A DNA stretch of 43,812 bases from Acidobacteria bacterium UBA7540. GTDB taxonomy: Bacteria; Acidobacteriota; Terriglobia; UBA7540. A program made the position numbers and the translations under genes. Each line of letters starts with the position of its first letter. The stretch's first letter is position 1. Below, in pieces: positions 32,490 to 41,479 of the stretch. Under the pieces are notes generated by a model, which made no database searches, was not told the DNA's origin, and worked only from the letters and a program-made list of their open reading frames with translations. The DNA is taken from NCBI GenBank assembly GCA_002478145.1, contig DLMI01000050.1, forward strand, positions 1-43,812. Reading direction: 5' to 3'.

Positions 32490-32770
32490 TGACGCCGCCG
32501 TGTGAGCGAAGGAACGGCTCTTGCCACGGCCGGCACGGCTTGAAAGGTTAACAAGCCGCCTTCGGCCAAGCCCACCACGTCCTGGTAGATGTCCATGTCC
32601 GTGCGCGCCGGAATCAACACCTCGATGCCCAAATCCCGCTTGCAGTGTCCGTCCTTCTCCCCGTCTATAAAACCGCGATCCACAATCAAACGCTTCAGCA
32701 CGCCTCGGCCGCGATCGCGGACAAAGTCCCCCCCAACTCGTAAAGCACCGGCGCCTCGTGCGCCCGGCGC
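32490..32770 (-). pseudogene. DDE transposase fragment
   Basis: In two frames the minus strand reads HEAPVLYEL, then DFVRDRGRGVLKRLIVDRGF and IDGEKDGHCKRDLGIEVLIP with ARTDMDIYQDV. This LIVDRGFIDG...IEVLIP pattern is the central DDE segment of IS4-like or related transposases. A run of seven C at 32728-32734 coincides with the frame change. The edges are close to the broken oxidoreductase gene, so the IS probably inserted into it. I cannot assign the IS family with confidence. Confidence 0.6.
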
Positions 32771-32773
32771 GTG

Positions 32774-33283
32774 ACAGGCGACCAGTTCGGTTTCTTCGCC
32801 GTGCAGTTCACTTACGAGAACGGAACACGCCTGGAAAGCATGTGCCGCCAGATTGACGGCTGCGCTAATGAAGTCTCCGAGTATGTGGTGGGGACTGAGG
32901 GCTACACGAATTGCAAGAACACTATTTCCGATCCGACGGGGAAGGTCGTCTGGAAATACCAGGAGGCTGGAGCAGACCCGGGCAAGTCGAAGTTCAACCC
33001 TTACGATCAGGAACATGTGGATTTCGTTACCGCCATCCGCGGAACCCAACCGATTAACGAAGCGGAACATGTCGCCCATGCCACGCTGACCGCCATTATG
33101 GCGAGGACCGCAGTCTACACAGGCCAGGAGCTGACGTGGGACCCGATGATGGATTCCAAGGAACACCTGGGTCCGACGGAGTACGCCATGCGGCCGGTAC
33201 CCATCAAGGCTTTCGTGCCTGTGCCGGGGAATGCGAAAACACCGCTAAGCACATGCGGAGCTGAATCACCCTGGGACGATTGA
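32774..33283 (+). pseudogene. Gfo/Idh/MocA-family oxidoreductase, C-terminal fragment
   Basis: About 170 codons remain: FGFFAVQFTYENGTRLESMC, DGCANEVSEYVVGTEGYTN, KFNPYDQEHVDFVTAIRGTQ, PINEAEHVAHATLTAIMART and a C-terminal proline-rich tail. This is the substrate-binding C domain of glucose-fructose oxidoreductase-type proteins, including the EHxDFxxAIR pattern and the helix that follows. The N-terminal Rossmann domain that binds NAD(P) is gone, replaced by transposase DNA. Such enzymes oxidise or reduce sugars and sugar acids, which suits the region. No start codon of its own is present. Confidence 0.8.
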
Positions 33284-33453
33284 GAAATTGAGTGACCGAC
33301 GCGCTGAGAGGGTCTTACCCACAAGCGGGCGACCCTCTTGGCAACAAAGTTCACCGTTTCGTCTTTCCCCTTTCTGCGATCTGTGATTGCGTTCCTGTAC
33401 GGCCGTGGACGAGGCTTTGGACACTCTTTAGTCTGCGTCCGAGGTTTTCGAGT

Positions 33454-33940
33454 TTAAGCAGATCCAATGAGGCCCCGCACTGCACTCACGATGCGATGCG
33501 CATCCGGCCGGTAGAAATTCTCCATGGGAGGTGAGAACGGAACGGGGGTATTGGGTGATACGACTCGCTTCACCGGAGCGGTCAAACGTCCATGAATGCC
33601 CTGGTCGCCCGTCACTCCCAGTCCGATTACCTCCCCAACAGCCGGGGCTTGGGGGAGAGAGACCTTCTGAACTCTACCAGCCTCGGGAAGTGTTGACCCA
33701 ATTTGTTTTCCCGAAGGCAGGATTCTCATACCGAGGTGTATCCGTTCGTATTCACCGGGTGCTATCAGATGAAGCTGCTCCCTTACTCGCTGGCGCAATT
33801 CAGAGGAAAGTAGGAGCACCTCCTCCAGTTCCTGATCAGTCAAACGTCCATCGGGATATAAGAGCTTCAAAAGCCCGGAGGTCGTCTTCAAGATCGCTCT
33901 CTGGTCACGCCCTGAAACACCCTGACCGGCGCCAGAGATT
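33454..33940 (-). pseudogene. BrxL-like (BREX Lon-related) protein fragment
   Basis: The open minus-strand frame extends upstream of any start codon to about 33940. It reads GVSGRDQRAILKTTSGLLKL, LYPDGRLTDQELEEVLLLSS and RVREQLHLIAPGEYERI, which matches the end of the AAA+ part of BrxL-type Lon-related proteins. Then come IGSTLPEAGRVQKVSLP and AVGEVIGLGVTGDQGIHG, where the protease-like domain should begin. Both the ATPase core and most of the protease-like domain are absent. BrxL belongs to BREX phage-defence loci, but no other BREX gene is visible here. The fragment ends up 12 bases from the LacI gene. The family call rests on motif memory only. Confidence 0.5.
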
Positions 33941-33951
33941 CTTCAGGTCTC

Positions 33952-34983
33952 CTAGCTCGGTCGCGCAGTGGAACCACGGACAACCAATTCGGCATCGAGG
34001 GTTATGATCTTCCCTGTCCCCGCTTCTGATTCGTCCTGCGGATTGTATATTCTTTCCGATAGCGTTTCGAACGCCTTTTGGCCCATTTCGTACGCCGGCT
34101 GCCGGATGGTTGTGAGTTGCGGTTTGAATAGAAAAGCCAGACTAAACCCATCTAAACCCGTGTTAAAGTCATCAAAACCTACGATGCTGATTTCCTTTGG
34201 CGACTCTATTCCAACCTCCTTGATCGCGCGCATTAAACCCACTGTCATAAGGTAATTGCACGAGATGATAGCGGTGGGGCGCACAGGCATCCTGAGTAAC
34301 TTCATCGCGCATAAATACCCGCCCTCCAGCCGGAAGTCCCCGTGTTCGATCAATTCCTCGGGAATTACTAAATGGGCTTCCCTCGCCGCCCGACGGAAAC
34401 CATCCTCTCGATCCCGGCCCGTTGATAAGTCGGACCGTCCTGCGATAATTGCGATGCGTTTGTGACCCAGTTTGATCAAGTGCTTGGTTGCCTTGCGGCC
34501 CGCACCTACGTTTTCAAGAAGGACAGCGTCGCCCGTGAATCCGGACGGCAAGCGGTCAACTAGAACCATCGGGGGCCGATGAGCGCGGGGAATCTGAGCT
34601 GCATGTTGGCATGTGGAGGCGAGCAGAATGCCATCCACGCGCCGTGAAAATAGCGTCCTCATTACGAGCTCTTCCTCTTGCAGATCATCATTGGTGTTGC
34701 AGAGTGTAAGGGAATATCCGGCGTGGTACGCCGCGTTTTGCACTCCCCGAATCATTTCTACGAAAAAAGGGCTGGCAAGATCCGTTACCACCATCCCAAA
34801 TGTTCGCGTCTGCCTCATCCTGAGACTGCGCGCCACATTGTCGGGTTGATAGTTCAGGGCCCGCACCGCCTCTTCCACCCGCTTCGCCAGTTTGGGGCTC
34901 ACCCCTCTCTTTGAGTTCAGAACGCCCGAGACTGTGGCTACGGAAACATGAGCGAGGCGCGCAACATCGCGCATTGTGTACAT
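33952..34983 (-). CDS. LacI-family transcriptional regulator, probably autoregulated
   Basis: The start at 34983 has a perfect GGAGG six bases upstream and yields 343 residues. The helix-turn-helix is MRDVARLAHVSVATVSGVLN, followed by the hinge NVARSLRMRQTRTFGMVVTD and an effector domain with DGILLASTCQHAA, HKRIAIIAGRSDL, AIISCNYLMTVGLMRAIKEV and SIVGFDDFNTG. Its promoter (35124-35096) is followed at once by TGGTAATCGATTTC, a variant of the perfect palindrome at 35241-35254, so self-repression is likely. A third such site precedes the second epimerase gene at 37513. It thus seems to control that operon and perhaps the mutase gene. Its closest relative in the window is the regulator at 18511. 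Confidence 0.92.
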   Translation of the reverse strand: MYTMRDVARLAHVSVATVSGVLNSKRGVSPKLAKRVEEAVRALNYQPDNVARSLRMRQTRTFGMVVTDLASPFFVEMIRGVQNAAYHAGYSLTLCNTNDDLQEEELVMRTLFSRRVDGILLASTCQHAAQIPRAHRPPMVLVDRLPSGFTGDAVLLENVGAGRKATKHLIKLGHKRIAIIAGRSDLSTGRDREDGFRRAAREAHLVIPEELIEHGDFRLEGGYLCAMKLLRMPVRPTAIISCNYLMTVGLMRAIKEVGIESPKEISIVGFDDFNTGLDGFSLAFLFKPQLTTIRQPAYEMGQKAFETLSERIYNPQDESEAGTGKIITLDAELVVRGSTARPS

Positions 34984-35081
34984 CTTAATCCTCCAACAGA
35001 ACTCCGTTGTTCCCTTCGCCTGTGATACCCAGGAGATATCACATGCTAATTGCCCGCTTTTCGGGGGGCATGTCATCATTT

Positions 35082-35095
35082 GAAATCGATTACCA
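35082..35095 (-). promoter_or_regulatory. LacI-type operator in the regulator's own promoter
   Basis: The minus strand reads TGGTAATCGATTTC, directly after the -10 box and over the expected transcription start (near 35089). It matches the palindrome TGTAATCGATTACA in its central GTAATCGATT. Confidence 0.6.
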
Positions 35096-35124
35096 TTTCT
35101 AGCACACCGAGAGTAAGAGGTCAA
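35096..35124 (-). promoter_or_regulatory. Sigma70-type promoter of the LacI gene
   Basis: The minus strand has TTGACC (35124-35119), a 17-base spacer and TAGAAA (35101-35096). The transcript leader would be about 105 bases. Confidence 0.55.
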
Positions 35125-35240
35125 GGGGAAGTGCAAAAACCAGTTTCTCGATCATTTTGGATTGCAGTCGCATCTATGCCGTCATATAATGCCCAGGAAG
35201 AGCAGAAAACCTCTGAATGTTCTTCAGGACCGGCACTTAT

Positions 35241-35254
35241 GTAATCGATTACAT
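35241..35254. promoter_or_regulatory. Perfect palindromic LacI-type operator
   Basis: TGTAATCGATTACA is fully symmetric around a CG step. It lies between the divergent LacI and mutase genes and could serve either. I could not place a clear plus-strand promoter beside it. Confidence 0.65.
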
Positions 35255-35610
35255 TATTGTGGATGGATTCTGAAGTTTGTATGCCGCCCCCGAACGGCAC
35301 TGGCCGAAGCGACGAGTGAAACCATATAGACGACTTATCCGCGAAAAGGGGTATTCCAAAGGCAATGCCCCCACAGTGCCTGAATCAGCGGGAATCGTAA
35401 ACATTTCTCCTCTCAAACTCGTGTTGAGCGCCGCTTTTCGATTATCCATGATCATCGGCTTCAATAACGCGCTACAGGTCCGTAGGCCGAACGATCCGCA
35501 GCCCGAAGGTTGTGCTGGAACCGAGCAGCGATCTGTTAGCGGTTGGTGTTCGAGGGGCGTGCGAGAGAGCAAATAGCGGGCTGGCTTGAAGGCCAGAATC
35601 GAGGCAGGCA

Positions 35611-37062
35611 ATGGTTGACAAGATCAAGTTTGGCACGGATGGCTGGCGTGGCATCATCGGGGATGATTTTATCTTCGCAAACGTTCGCCGCGTCGTCGAG
35701 GCAATTGCTTCTCACGTCAAGGAAGAAGGTAAGCCCGAAAAGGGTCTGGTGGTTGGTTATGACACCCGTTTTCTTTCCGTGGAATGTGCTCGCCTGGCGT
35801 CCGAAGCGGTTGCGCAGGCCGGAATCCCTGTTGTCCTGGCTGATCAATCGATCCCCACACCTGCTGTGAGCTATGCAGTAGTGGCCCGGGGGGCCTCCGG
35901 TGCCATCATGATTACCGCCAGTCACAACCCCTACCAGTGGAACGGGGTCAAGTTTAAGGCCCCCTATGGAGGTTCGGCCGCACCCTCAATTATCAAGCGC
36001 ATCGAAACCCACCTTCGCAAGGGGGGGGCGGCCCACCGTGCGGTCAGGGAAGAGCAAGTCCGCGCCAATCGAAACCACGGACCTTGTTAGCCCATACCTC
36101 GAACGCCTGAAGACCATGGTGAAGATCGAGAAGATCAGGGCCTCTGGGCTTAAGTTCGTAATTGATCCGATGTACGGGGCCGGGCTGGGGTGCATCGCCA
36201 GGATCTTTAAGGAGGCAGGTATCGATCATCGCGAGATCCACCGAGAACCTAACCCCCTCTTTCCTGGCTTGAATCCAGAGCCGATTGAGCCCCACGTGCA
36301 TGGATTGCGCGAGGCTGTTACCGCGGGTGGCTATGACGGTGGGTTTGCCACGGACGGTGACGCAGATCGCATTGGCGCCGTTGACTGCGACGGGACTTTC
36401 ATCGACTCGCATAAGATCTTCTGCATTCTGCTCAAACACTTGGCGGAAGACCTGGGTATGCGAGGTGAAGTTGTTAAGACTTTCTCCACCACGGAGATGG
36501 TAACGAAGATGGCCAGGAAATACGGCTTTCCGTTACACGTGACGCCAATCGGCTTCAAGTACATTTGTGAACTGATGTTGACGTGCGACATCCTAATAGG
36601 TGGGGAGGAGAGTGGGGGAATCGGCATCAAGGGCCACCTTCCGGAACGCGACGGGATTCTTAATTCACTTCTCCTCGCTGAGATGATGGCGGATAAAGGG
36701 TGGACATTGGTGAACTTGTGCAAAACCTCACGGAAGAATTCGGACCGCACTATTATGGCCGAAGGGATCTGAGAATTGAGAAAGACACCGCGCAGCGAGT
36801 TGTGAAGAAGGTGGGGGAGCAGGGAATCAAGCGAATCGCCGGCCTGAAGGTTAAAGCGATCGAGGACATGGATGGTGCCAAGATGCTGTTTGATGAGCCC
36901 ACCTGGCTGCTCGTAAGGGGTTCTGGTACTGAGGGCGTCCTGCGCCTATATGCTGAGGCTACCTCCCCGGAGCAGGTTCGCGCGTTGCTGGATGCTATGA
37001 CGTCAGTAGCGCGAAACGAGACGGCCAAGCAAAGCAACGTCGGAGTATGCAAGGGACCTTAG
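35611..37062 (+). pseudogene. Phosphoglucomutase/phosphomannomutase, two frameshifts
   Basis: Three successive frames together encode one complete alpha-D-phosphohexomutase of about 480 residues, from ATG 35611 (GAGG eight bases upstream) to TAG 37062. All four signature loops are present: catalytic serine loop MITASHNPYQWNG in the first frame; metal loop FATDGDADRIG and sugar loop GGEESGGIGIKGHLPERDG in the second; phosphate loop RGSGTEGVLRLYAEA in the third. Frame 1 to 2 changes at or near the eight-G run 36021-36028, and frame 2 to 3 at about 36697-36708. Because every motif is intact, an assembly error is as likely as recent decay. Function: interconversion of hexose 1- and 6-phosphates, supplying nucleotide-sugar synthesis; mannose 1-phosphate would suit the GME-like gene downstream. 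Confidence 0.85.
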
Positions 37063-37512
37063 TTAGGCTGAAAGCTGGCTTAAATGAAGACTGGCGTTGC
37101 CTACCGCAACCAGCACCCAGCGCTTAGTTAGGGAATCGACTGTTACATCTACAGGAGCGATGGCCGATAATTAAGCCGATGGTAGCAGGAAGCCACCGCG
37201 ACAGAAGATACCTACCATAATGTAGGAGGCTGCATCAGCTTCTTATGCCGAACTCGACCTGCCACCACGATCGCGGGCCTTTGGCCAAACGCGAATCTTC
37301 CGCAAGCACTAACCAGCCGGTAGTCACAGTCGAGGTTGTTAGAAGCCCCAAGAAAGCAAAATTGACCTATGAGAATCGAAATATACACAAATTTTCTGCG
37401 TTCGAAAAAGCTTGCCTCTTCCATCTGATGTATGCAATTGAGTTATTTTATAATAATTACTTATAATGAATCATCATGAGGCTGGACATTTGTTCCGTTG
37501 TAAAAATGCAAA
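37063..37512. other. AT-rich intergenic region
   Basis: No gene is seen. The right half (about 37330-37512) is markedly AT-rich compared with the surroundings and leads into the operator and promoter of the next operon. A small hairpin, GTTGC-CTACC-GCAAC, lies near 37094. Confidence 0.45.
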
Positions 37513-37526
37513 TGTAATCGATTCAA
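37513..37526 (+). promoter_or_regulatory. LacI-type operator before the second epimerase operon
   Basis: TGTAATCGATTCAA shares its first eleven bases with the perfect palindrome at 35241-35254. It ends seven bases before the -35 box of the following promoter. Confidence 0.6.
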
Positions 37527-37533
37527 AATATGC

Positions 37534-37562
37534 TTGACAAGGCCTTTCTCCTGGAATATAAG
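37534..37562 (+). promoter_or_regulatory. Strong sigma70-type promoter
   Basis: TTGACA (37534-37539), 17-base spacer, TATAAG (37557-37562). It is the best promoter match I found in the window. It would start transcription near 37569, about 95 bases before the epimerase ATG. Confidence 0.75.
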
Positions 37563-37664
37563 AAACCGTGTTCGGCGCCTCTGTGTGCTTGATGCCGCTG
37601 GAGCAATATTGGCGTCGCGGGGGGAGTTTTGCAGTAAGCAACGTGTCATAAGAGGAGAATTCAC

Positions 37665-38477
37665 ATGGCAAGGGAGCAAAGTGCACTGGCCAACCCTCAG
37701 TTGAAAAAGAACGATCTCATCGTCATCACCGGCGCTGGCGGTTTCATAGCTGGGGCACTCACTAGGTATTTTCACAACAGGGGATTCGAAAGAATCCGAG
37801 CTGTTGACAGGAAGCCTCTGCCAAACTGGTACCAATGCGTACCTGGAGTTGAAAGCCTTTGCCTGGATGTGAGTGAAAAAGAAAACTGCGTTAGAGCTTG
37901 CGAGGGTGCGGTAGAAGTCTACAACCTTGCAGCCGACATGGGGGGCATGGGTTTTATCGAAAAATACCGAATAGATTGCCTTCGCAGCATTCTCATCAAT
38001 ACGAATACGAATATGATCGAGGCTGCCTACCGGGCTGGGGCGAAGAGATATTTCTTCTCCTCATCTGCCTGCGCGTACAACACCGACCTGCAGAAGGACC
38101 CCCACTTCAAGGCGTTGAAGGAGACGGATGCGTACCCCGCCATGGCTGAAAGAGGCTACGGCTGGGAGAAACTCATGTCCGAGATGTTTTGCCAAGAGTA
38201 CTGGGCGGAGCGAGGGTTGAGAACGGCGATCGCCCGCTTCCACAATGTGTACGGCCCTTATGGCACTTGGGACGGGGGCCGCGAAAAAGCTCCAGCGGCC
38301 ATCTGCCGGAAGGTGATCCAAGCCAAGCAGGCCGGGAGTGGTAAAATTGAGATTTGGGGCGACGGATCGCAAACCCGGAGCTTCGCTTATATTGATGACG
38401 TCACCAAAGGCATCGACATGATCACGCACTGCGATGAACTGATTGCCACTCCCATCAACCTGGGTTCCAGCGAATCG
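37665..38477 (+). pseudogene. GDP-mannose 3,5-epimerase-like protein, second copy, 3'-truncated
   Basis: From ATG 37665 (GAGGAG eight bases upstream) about 271 residues run closely parallel to the protein encoded at 6200-7243: GAGGFIAGALTRYF, NLAADMGGMGFIEKYR, SSSACAYNTDL, AERGYGWEKLMSE, RFHNVYGPYGTWDGGREK, GDGSQTRSFAYIDDV and INLGSSE. At that point, near 38477, homology stops. The last 75 or so residues, including the GRNSDN substrate loop, are missing and replaced by unrelated sequence. A two-residue insertion (NTNTNMIEAA for NTNMIEAA) comes from a six-base tandem duplication near 38005. Active-site Cys, Tyr, Lys and the second Lys are kept, but a protein without its C-terminal substrate domain is unlikely to work. 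Confidence 0.85.
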
Positions 38478-38597
38478 TCAATTATTGCAAAAACATTACG
38501 ACAACTTGATTCCTCAATATCGGTCTGTTCCAATCGTCGACCAGCTCGTTGCTTACTGTGAGGTACTGGCGTTCCTGCTGGAAAATCCATGCCGCTG
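38478..38597 (+). pseudogene. 3' end of an unidentified gene
   Basis: Directly after the epimerase break, a different frame encodes QLLQKHYDNLIPQYRSVPIV followed by DQLVAYCEVLAFLLENPCR and a TGA. It looks like genuine helical protein sequence and may be the C terminus of a gene whose 5' part was lost in the deletion that truncated the epimerase. I do not recognise the family. Confidence 0.3.
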
Positions 38598-38608
38598 AGA
38601 GAGTCATC

Positions 38609-39550
38609 ATGCAAAAAGCCCTTCTATTCCTACTTATGATTACGATGGCGCCGGCATTCCTCAATGCCCAGGACAACAATGGCGAATCCTCGCCAGCCCC
38701 GATTCCGGTAGGCATTCAGGCGCGACTCGCCGGGCTGCTGCCGGGACTTGTCGAAGCCGATGCGAAACCCGCAAGCGAGCGGCAATTCTATTCCTCCGAT
38801 CTCTACCGGTATATCGATGGAGCGGCAGACGCCTTCCTGGGTTTTGACCTGGTCGCGATGATCCATCAGGAGTACAAGGCAAAGGATGCTGACATCACGG
38901 TGGACGTTTACGATATGGGCAAACCGCTCAACGCCTTTGGAATGTACGCTGCCGAGCGTTCACCCAGCTATCACTTTCTCGCCCTGGGCGCCGAAGGTTA
39001 TGTGAGCGATTTCATCCTCAACTTTTTCCAGGGCGAGTTCTACGTGAAGCTGTCTGCCTTCAGCAACGACGGGAAGTCCGTTCCGGATCTTGTACCTTCG
39101 GCGCAGGCGATTTCCGCAAAGATCGGGGCGGAAAAGTCGATGCCCGTGGCACTTTCCATTCTTCCGGGGGAGCATCGTGTGGCCCATTCCGAGAAGTTCG
39201 TCAATAAATCCCCGCTGGGACACGACTTTCTGTCACCGGCAATTGAGGCCACTTATTTGATTAATGGAAAGTCTGTGGTCCTGCTGATTTCCAAGGCTGC
39301 GGATGCAGCGGGAGCCGCCGAGAGGGTCCATCAACTACGGGATTATTTCAGCAAGTCCGGCAAGCTCGGGCCGGAACCGGACCTAGTCCCCGGCGGGTTC
39401 CGTGGCTCCAATCGGTATGAGGGCGAGGTGGTGTTTTTCTCGCGAGGAGCTTATGCAATCCTCTGTGTCAATCCTCCTCCCCAGCCGGAAACGTTTCTGA
39501 AGGCGATTGTGGACCATCTCGCCAACCCGCAAGTTAATTCGTCGTTTTAG
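38609..39550 (+). CDS. Exported DUF6599-like protein
   Basis: Starting at ATG 38609 the 313-residue protein has a clear signal peptide (MQKALLFLLMITMAPAFLNA). The mature part contains FYSSDLYRYIDGAADAFLGF, VDVYDMGKPLNAFGMYAAER and NFFQGEFYVKLSAF, a pattern I associate with DUF6599 proteins encoded beside DUF362 and ferredoxin genes. The function is unknown; YIDGAA and the tail VVFFSRGAYAILCVN are the most conserved-looking parts. The next gene follows after nine bases, so translation is probably coupled. A longer frame from 38549 exists but its extra residues do not fit a signal peptide. Confidence 0.7.
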   Translation: MQKALLFLLMITMAPAFLNAQDNNGESSPAPIPVGIQARLAGLLPGLVEADAKPASERQFYSSDLYRYIDGAADAFLGFDLVAMIHQEYKAKDADITVDVYDMGKPLNAFGMYAAERSPSYHFLALGAEGYVSDFILNFFQGEFYVKLSAFSNDGKSVPDLVPSAQAISAKIGAEKSMPVALSILPGEHRVAHSEKFVNKSPLGHDFLSPAIEATYLINGKSVVLLISKAADAAGAAERVHQLRDYFSKSGKLGPEPDLVPGGFRGSNRYEGEVVFFSRGAYAILCVNPPPQPETFLKAIVDHLANPQVNSSF

Positions 39551-39559
39551 GAGGCAAAT

Positions 39560-40495
39560 GTGGCAGGTTTCGATCGACGTAGTCTTCTCAAAGCAGGTCT
39601 GATTGCAGGTGCGGGGATCCCCATCGGTTTGCTTGATTCCCGGTCTCTCTGGGCATCGCCGTCACCCGCCCTGGTGATCGCCCATTACAAGAGTTCACCG
39701 GCAGACCCTGACGGCATCGCCGAAGAGGCAAAGCGACTGACCCGCAGTTCCATCGAGTCTCTGGGCGGAATGAGCCGCTTCGTTTCCCGCGGAAATATTG
39801 TCTGGGTCAAACCCAACGTCGGCTGGGACCGGCGACCGGAGCAAGCCGCCACCACCAACCCTGACGTTGTAGCCACCGTCGTCGAAATGTGCTTCCAAGC
39901 CGGGGCTAAAAAGGTCCTGGTCAGCGACAATCCCTGCAGCGAGGCACGCAACACCTTTCCGCGCAGCGGGATTCAGCAGGCGGCGGAGAAGGCGGGAGCA
40001 CAGGTGTTCTTCCTCGACGAGCGGAAGTTCCGCAAGATGGCCATTAACGGCAAGGTCCTGAAAGAGTGGCAAATCTACCAGGATGTTGTTGAGGCCGATC
40101 GGCTCATCAACGTTGCCATTGTGAAGAACCACAACCTGAGCAAAGCGACACTGGGTATGAAGAACCTGATGGGTGTCACTGGCGGAGCGCGCGACCGCTT
40201 TCACCAGGACATCGACAACACGTTGGTAGATCTGGCGGCTTTCCTGAAGCCTCGACTGACCGTGCTCGACGCCATCCGTGTTCTGACCGCCAACGGTCCG
40301 ACGGGCGAGAACCTTGCCGACGTGAAGAGGAAAGACACGATGGTGGCCGGCGTGGACCAGGTGGCTGTGGATGCGCTGGGCGCCACTTTGCTGGGTTTGA
40401 AGCCGGAGGCTATTGGACACATCGTGCAGGGGAACGCGCGCGGTCTGGGCACGATCAACTTCAACTCGCTCTCTCCCAGAAAGCTGGAAGTGTAA
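39560..40495 (+). CDS. DUF362 protein with twin-arginine signal
   Basis: The start is GTG 39560 with GGAGG five bases upstream. The 311-residue product begins with FDRRSLLKAGLIAGAGIPIG, a Tat-type leader. The body matches DUF362: ESLGGMSRFVSRGNIVWVKP, AGAKKVLVSDNPCSEARNTF, VNVAIVKNHNLSKATLGMKN-like strand (LINVAIVKNHNLSKATLGMK) and NLMGVTGGARDRFHQDIDN. DUF362 domains often precede 4Fe-4S clusters and are thought to be redox-related, but this protein has no cysteine cluster of its own. It lies between the DUF6599 gene and the polyferredoxin, five bases before the latter, and is clearly part of one operon. Confidence 0.85.
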   Translation: MAGFDRRSLLKAGLIAGAGIPIGLLDSRSLWASPSPALVIAHYKSSPADPDGIAEEAKRLTRSSIESLGGMSRFVSRGNIVWVKPNVGWDRRPEQAATTNPDVVATVVEMCFQAGAKKVLVSDNPCSEARNTFPRSGIQQAAEKAGAQVFFLDERKFRKMAINGKVLKEWQIYQDVVEADRLINVAIVKNHNLSKATLGMKNLMGVTGGARDRFHQDIDNTLVDLAAFLKPRLTVLDAIRVLTANGPTGENLADVKRKDTMVAGVDQVAVDALGATLLGLKPEAIGHIVQGNARGLGTINFNSLSPRKLEV

Positions 40496-40500
40496 TCACC

Positions 40501-41479
40501 ATGGCCAAAAAACGGAAAACCCCGCGTGTCGTCTGGCTGCGCAGGTTTGCCCAAAGCGCTTTCTTTGTGCTGTTCATCTACCTGTTCCTCGAAACCACCG
40601 ACCATCCGATTAATCGAGCGGGAAGTCATGTGACCCTGTTCTTCGATCTTGACCCGCTGGTGGCCCTTAACTCCTTGCTGGCCACGCACAAGGTTGAACG
40701 AGCAATGCTGCTGTCGCTCGGGACCTTGGCTGTAACCCTCCTCTGCGGCCGCTGGTTCTGCGGGTGGGTATGCCCCTTTGGGGCTACGCCCAACTTCTTC
40801 ACGTATCTGCGAGGTGGGCGCGCCAAATCCAAACTGGAGGTGGGTGGGTACAGCCGATGGCAAACAGCAAAGTATTACATTTTGGTGGCGTTTCTGGTGG
40901 CAGCCTTTCTGGGAGTTAATGTGGCAGGGTGGCTTGATCCCTTCTCTCTTTTCTTCCGATCCCTTGCGACCTCGATTTATCCCGGCGGCAATTCGGCCAT
41001 CGTCTCCCTGTTTACCTGGACGTACAACGTAAATCCCGGCGTCGGGTCCGTGTGACTCTCTTTAGTGACCAAGCCGGTCTACTCCTTTCTGCGGGCGCAC
41101 TTCCTGGCCGTCGAACAGCCGTACTACTGGGGCAGCCTGCTTATTGGCGGGGGTGTTCATCGCGGTTGTGGCGCTGAACTTTTATCGCGCCCGGTTCTGG
41201 TGCAGGTATATCTGTCCCCTGGGCGCCTTGCTGGGCGTCGTGGGCAAGAATCCGCTGGTCCGCTTGAAGAAGAGCGGCTTACATTGCACCAATTGCCGCC
41301 TGTGCCTGGTTGATTGCCAGGGTGGGGCAAATTCCAGCAACGTCACGGAGTGGAAAGCATCGGAGTGTTTCTATTGCTGTAACTGCATTTCAGATTGTCC
41401 GTCGCAGGCTATGACGTTAGCTTCTCAGCTTAAGCAGGAGAAAAGAGATGTTGAAATCCTCGTCCAGATGGATCACTGA
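40501..41479 (+). pseudogene. NapH/NosR-like membrane polyferredoxin, stop and frameshift
   Basis: The first frame (184 codons from ATG 40501) has four hydrophobic helices and the membrane-linked cysteine motif CGRWFCGWVCPFG. A TGA at 41053-41055 ends it, but the same frame continues with VTKPVYSFLRAHFLAVEQPY and YWGSLLIGG. A frame change at the five-G run 41149-41153 then gives VFIAVVALNFYRARFWCRYI, CPLGALLG, and two ferredoxin clusters, CTNCRLCLVDC and CFYCCNCISDC, to TGA 41479. Joined, the parts form one complete protein of about 325 residues that would carry electrons at the inner membrane. The downstream ferredoxin gene overlaps its end by 32 bases. Two lesions suggest decay, although the frame change may be a base-calling error. 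Confidence 0.8.

Noticed and set aside
32249..33166. Minus-strand open frame of 305 codons
   Set aside because: It joins antisense of the Gfo/Idh remnant to a piece of transposase and unrelated DNA. Only the transposase segment is real.
39695..40863. Long minus-strand frames opposite the DUF362 and polyferredoxin genes
   Set aside because: They are shadows without motifs or ribosome binding sites; the plus-strand genes are clearly coding.
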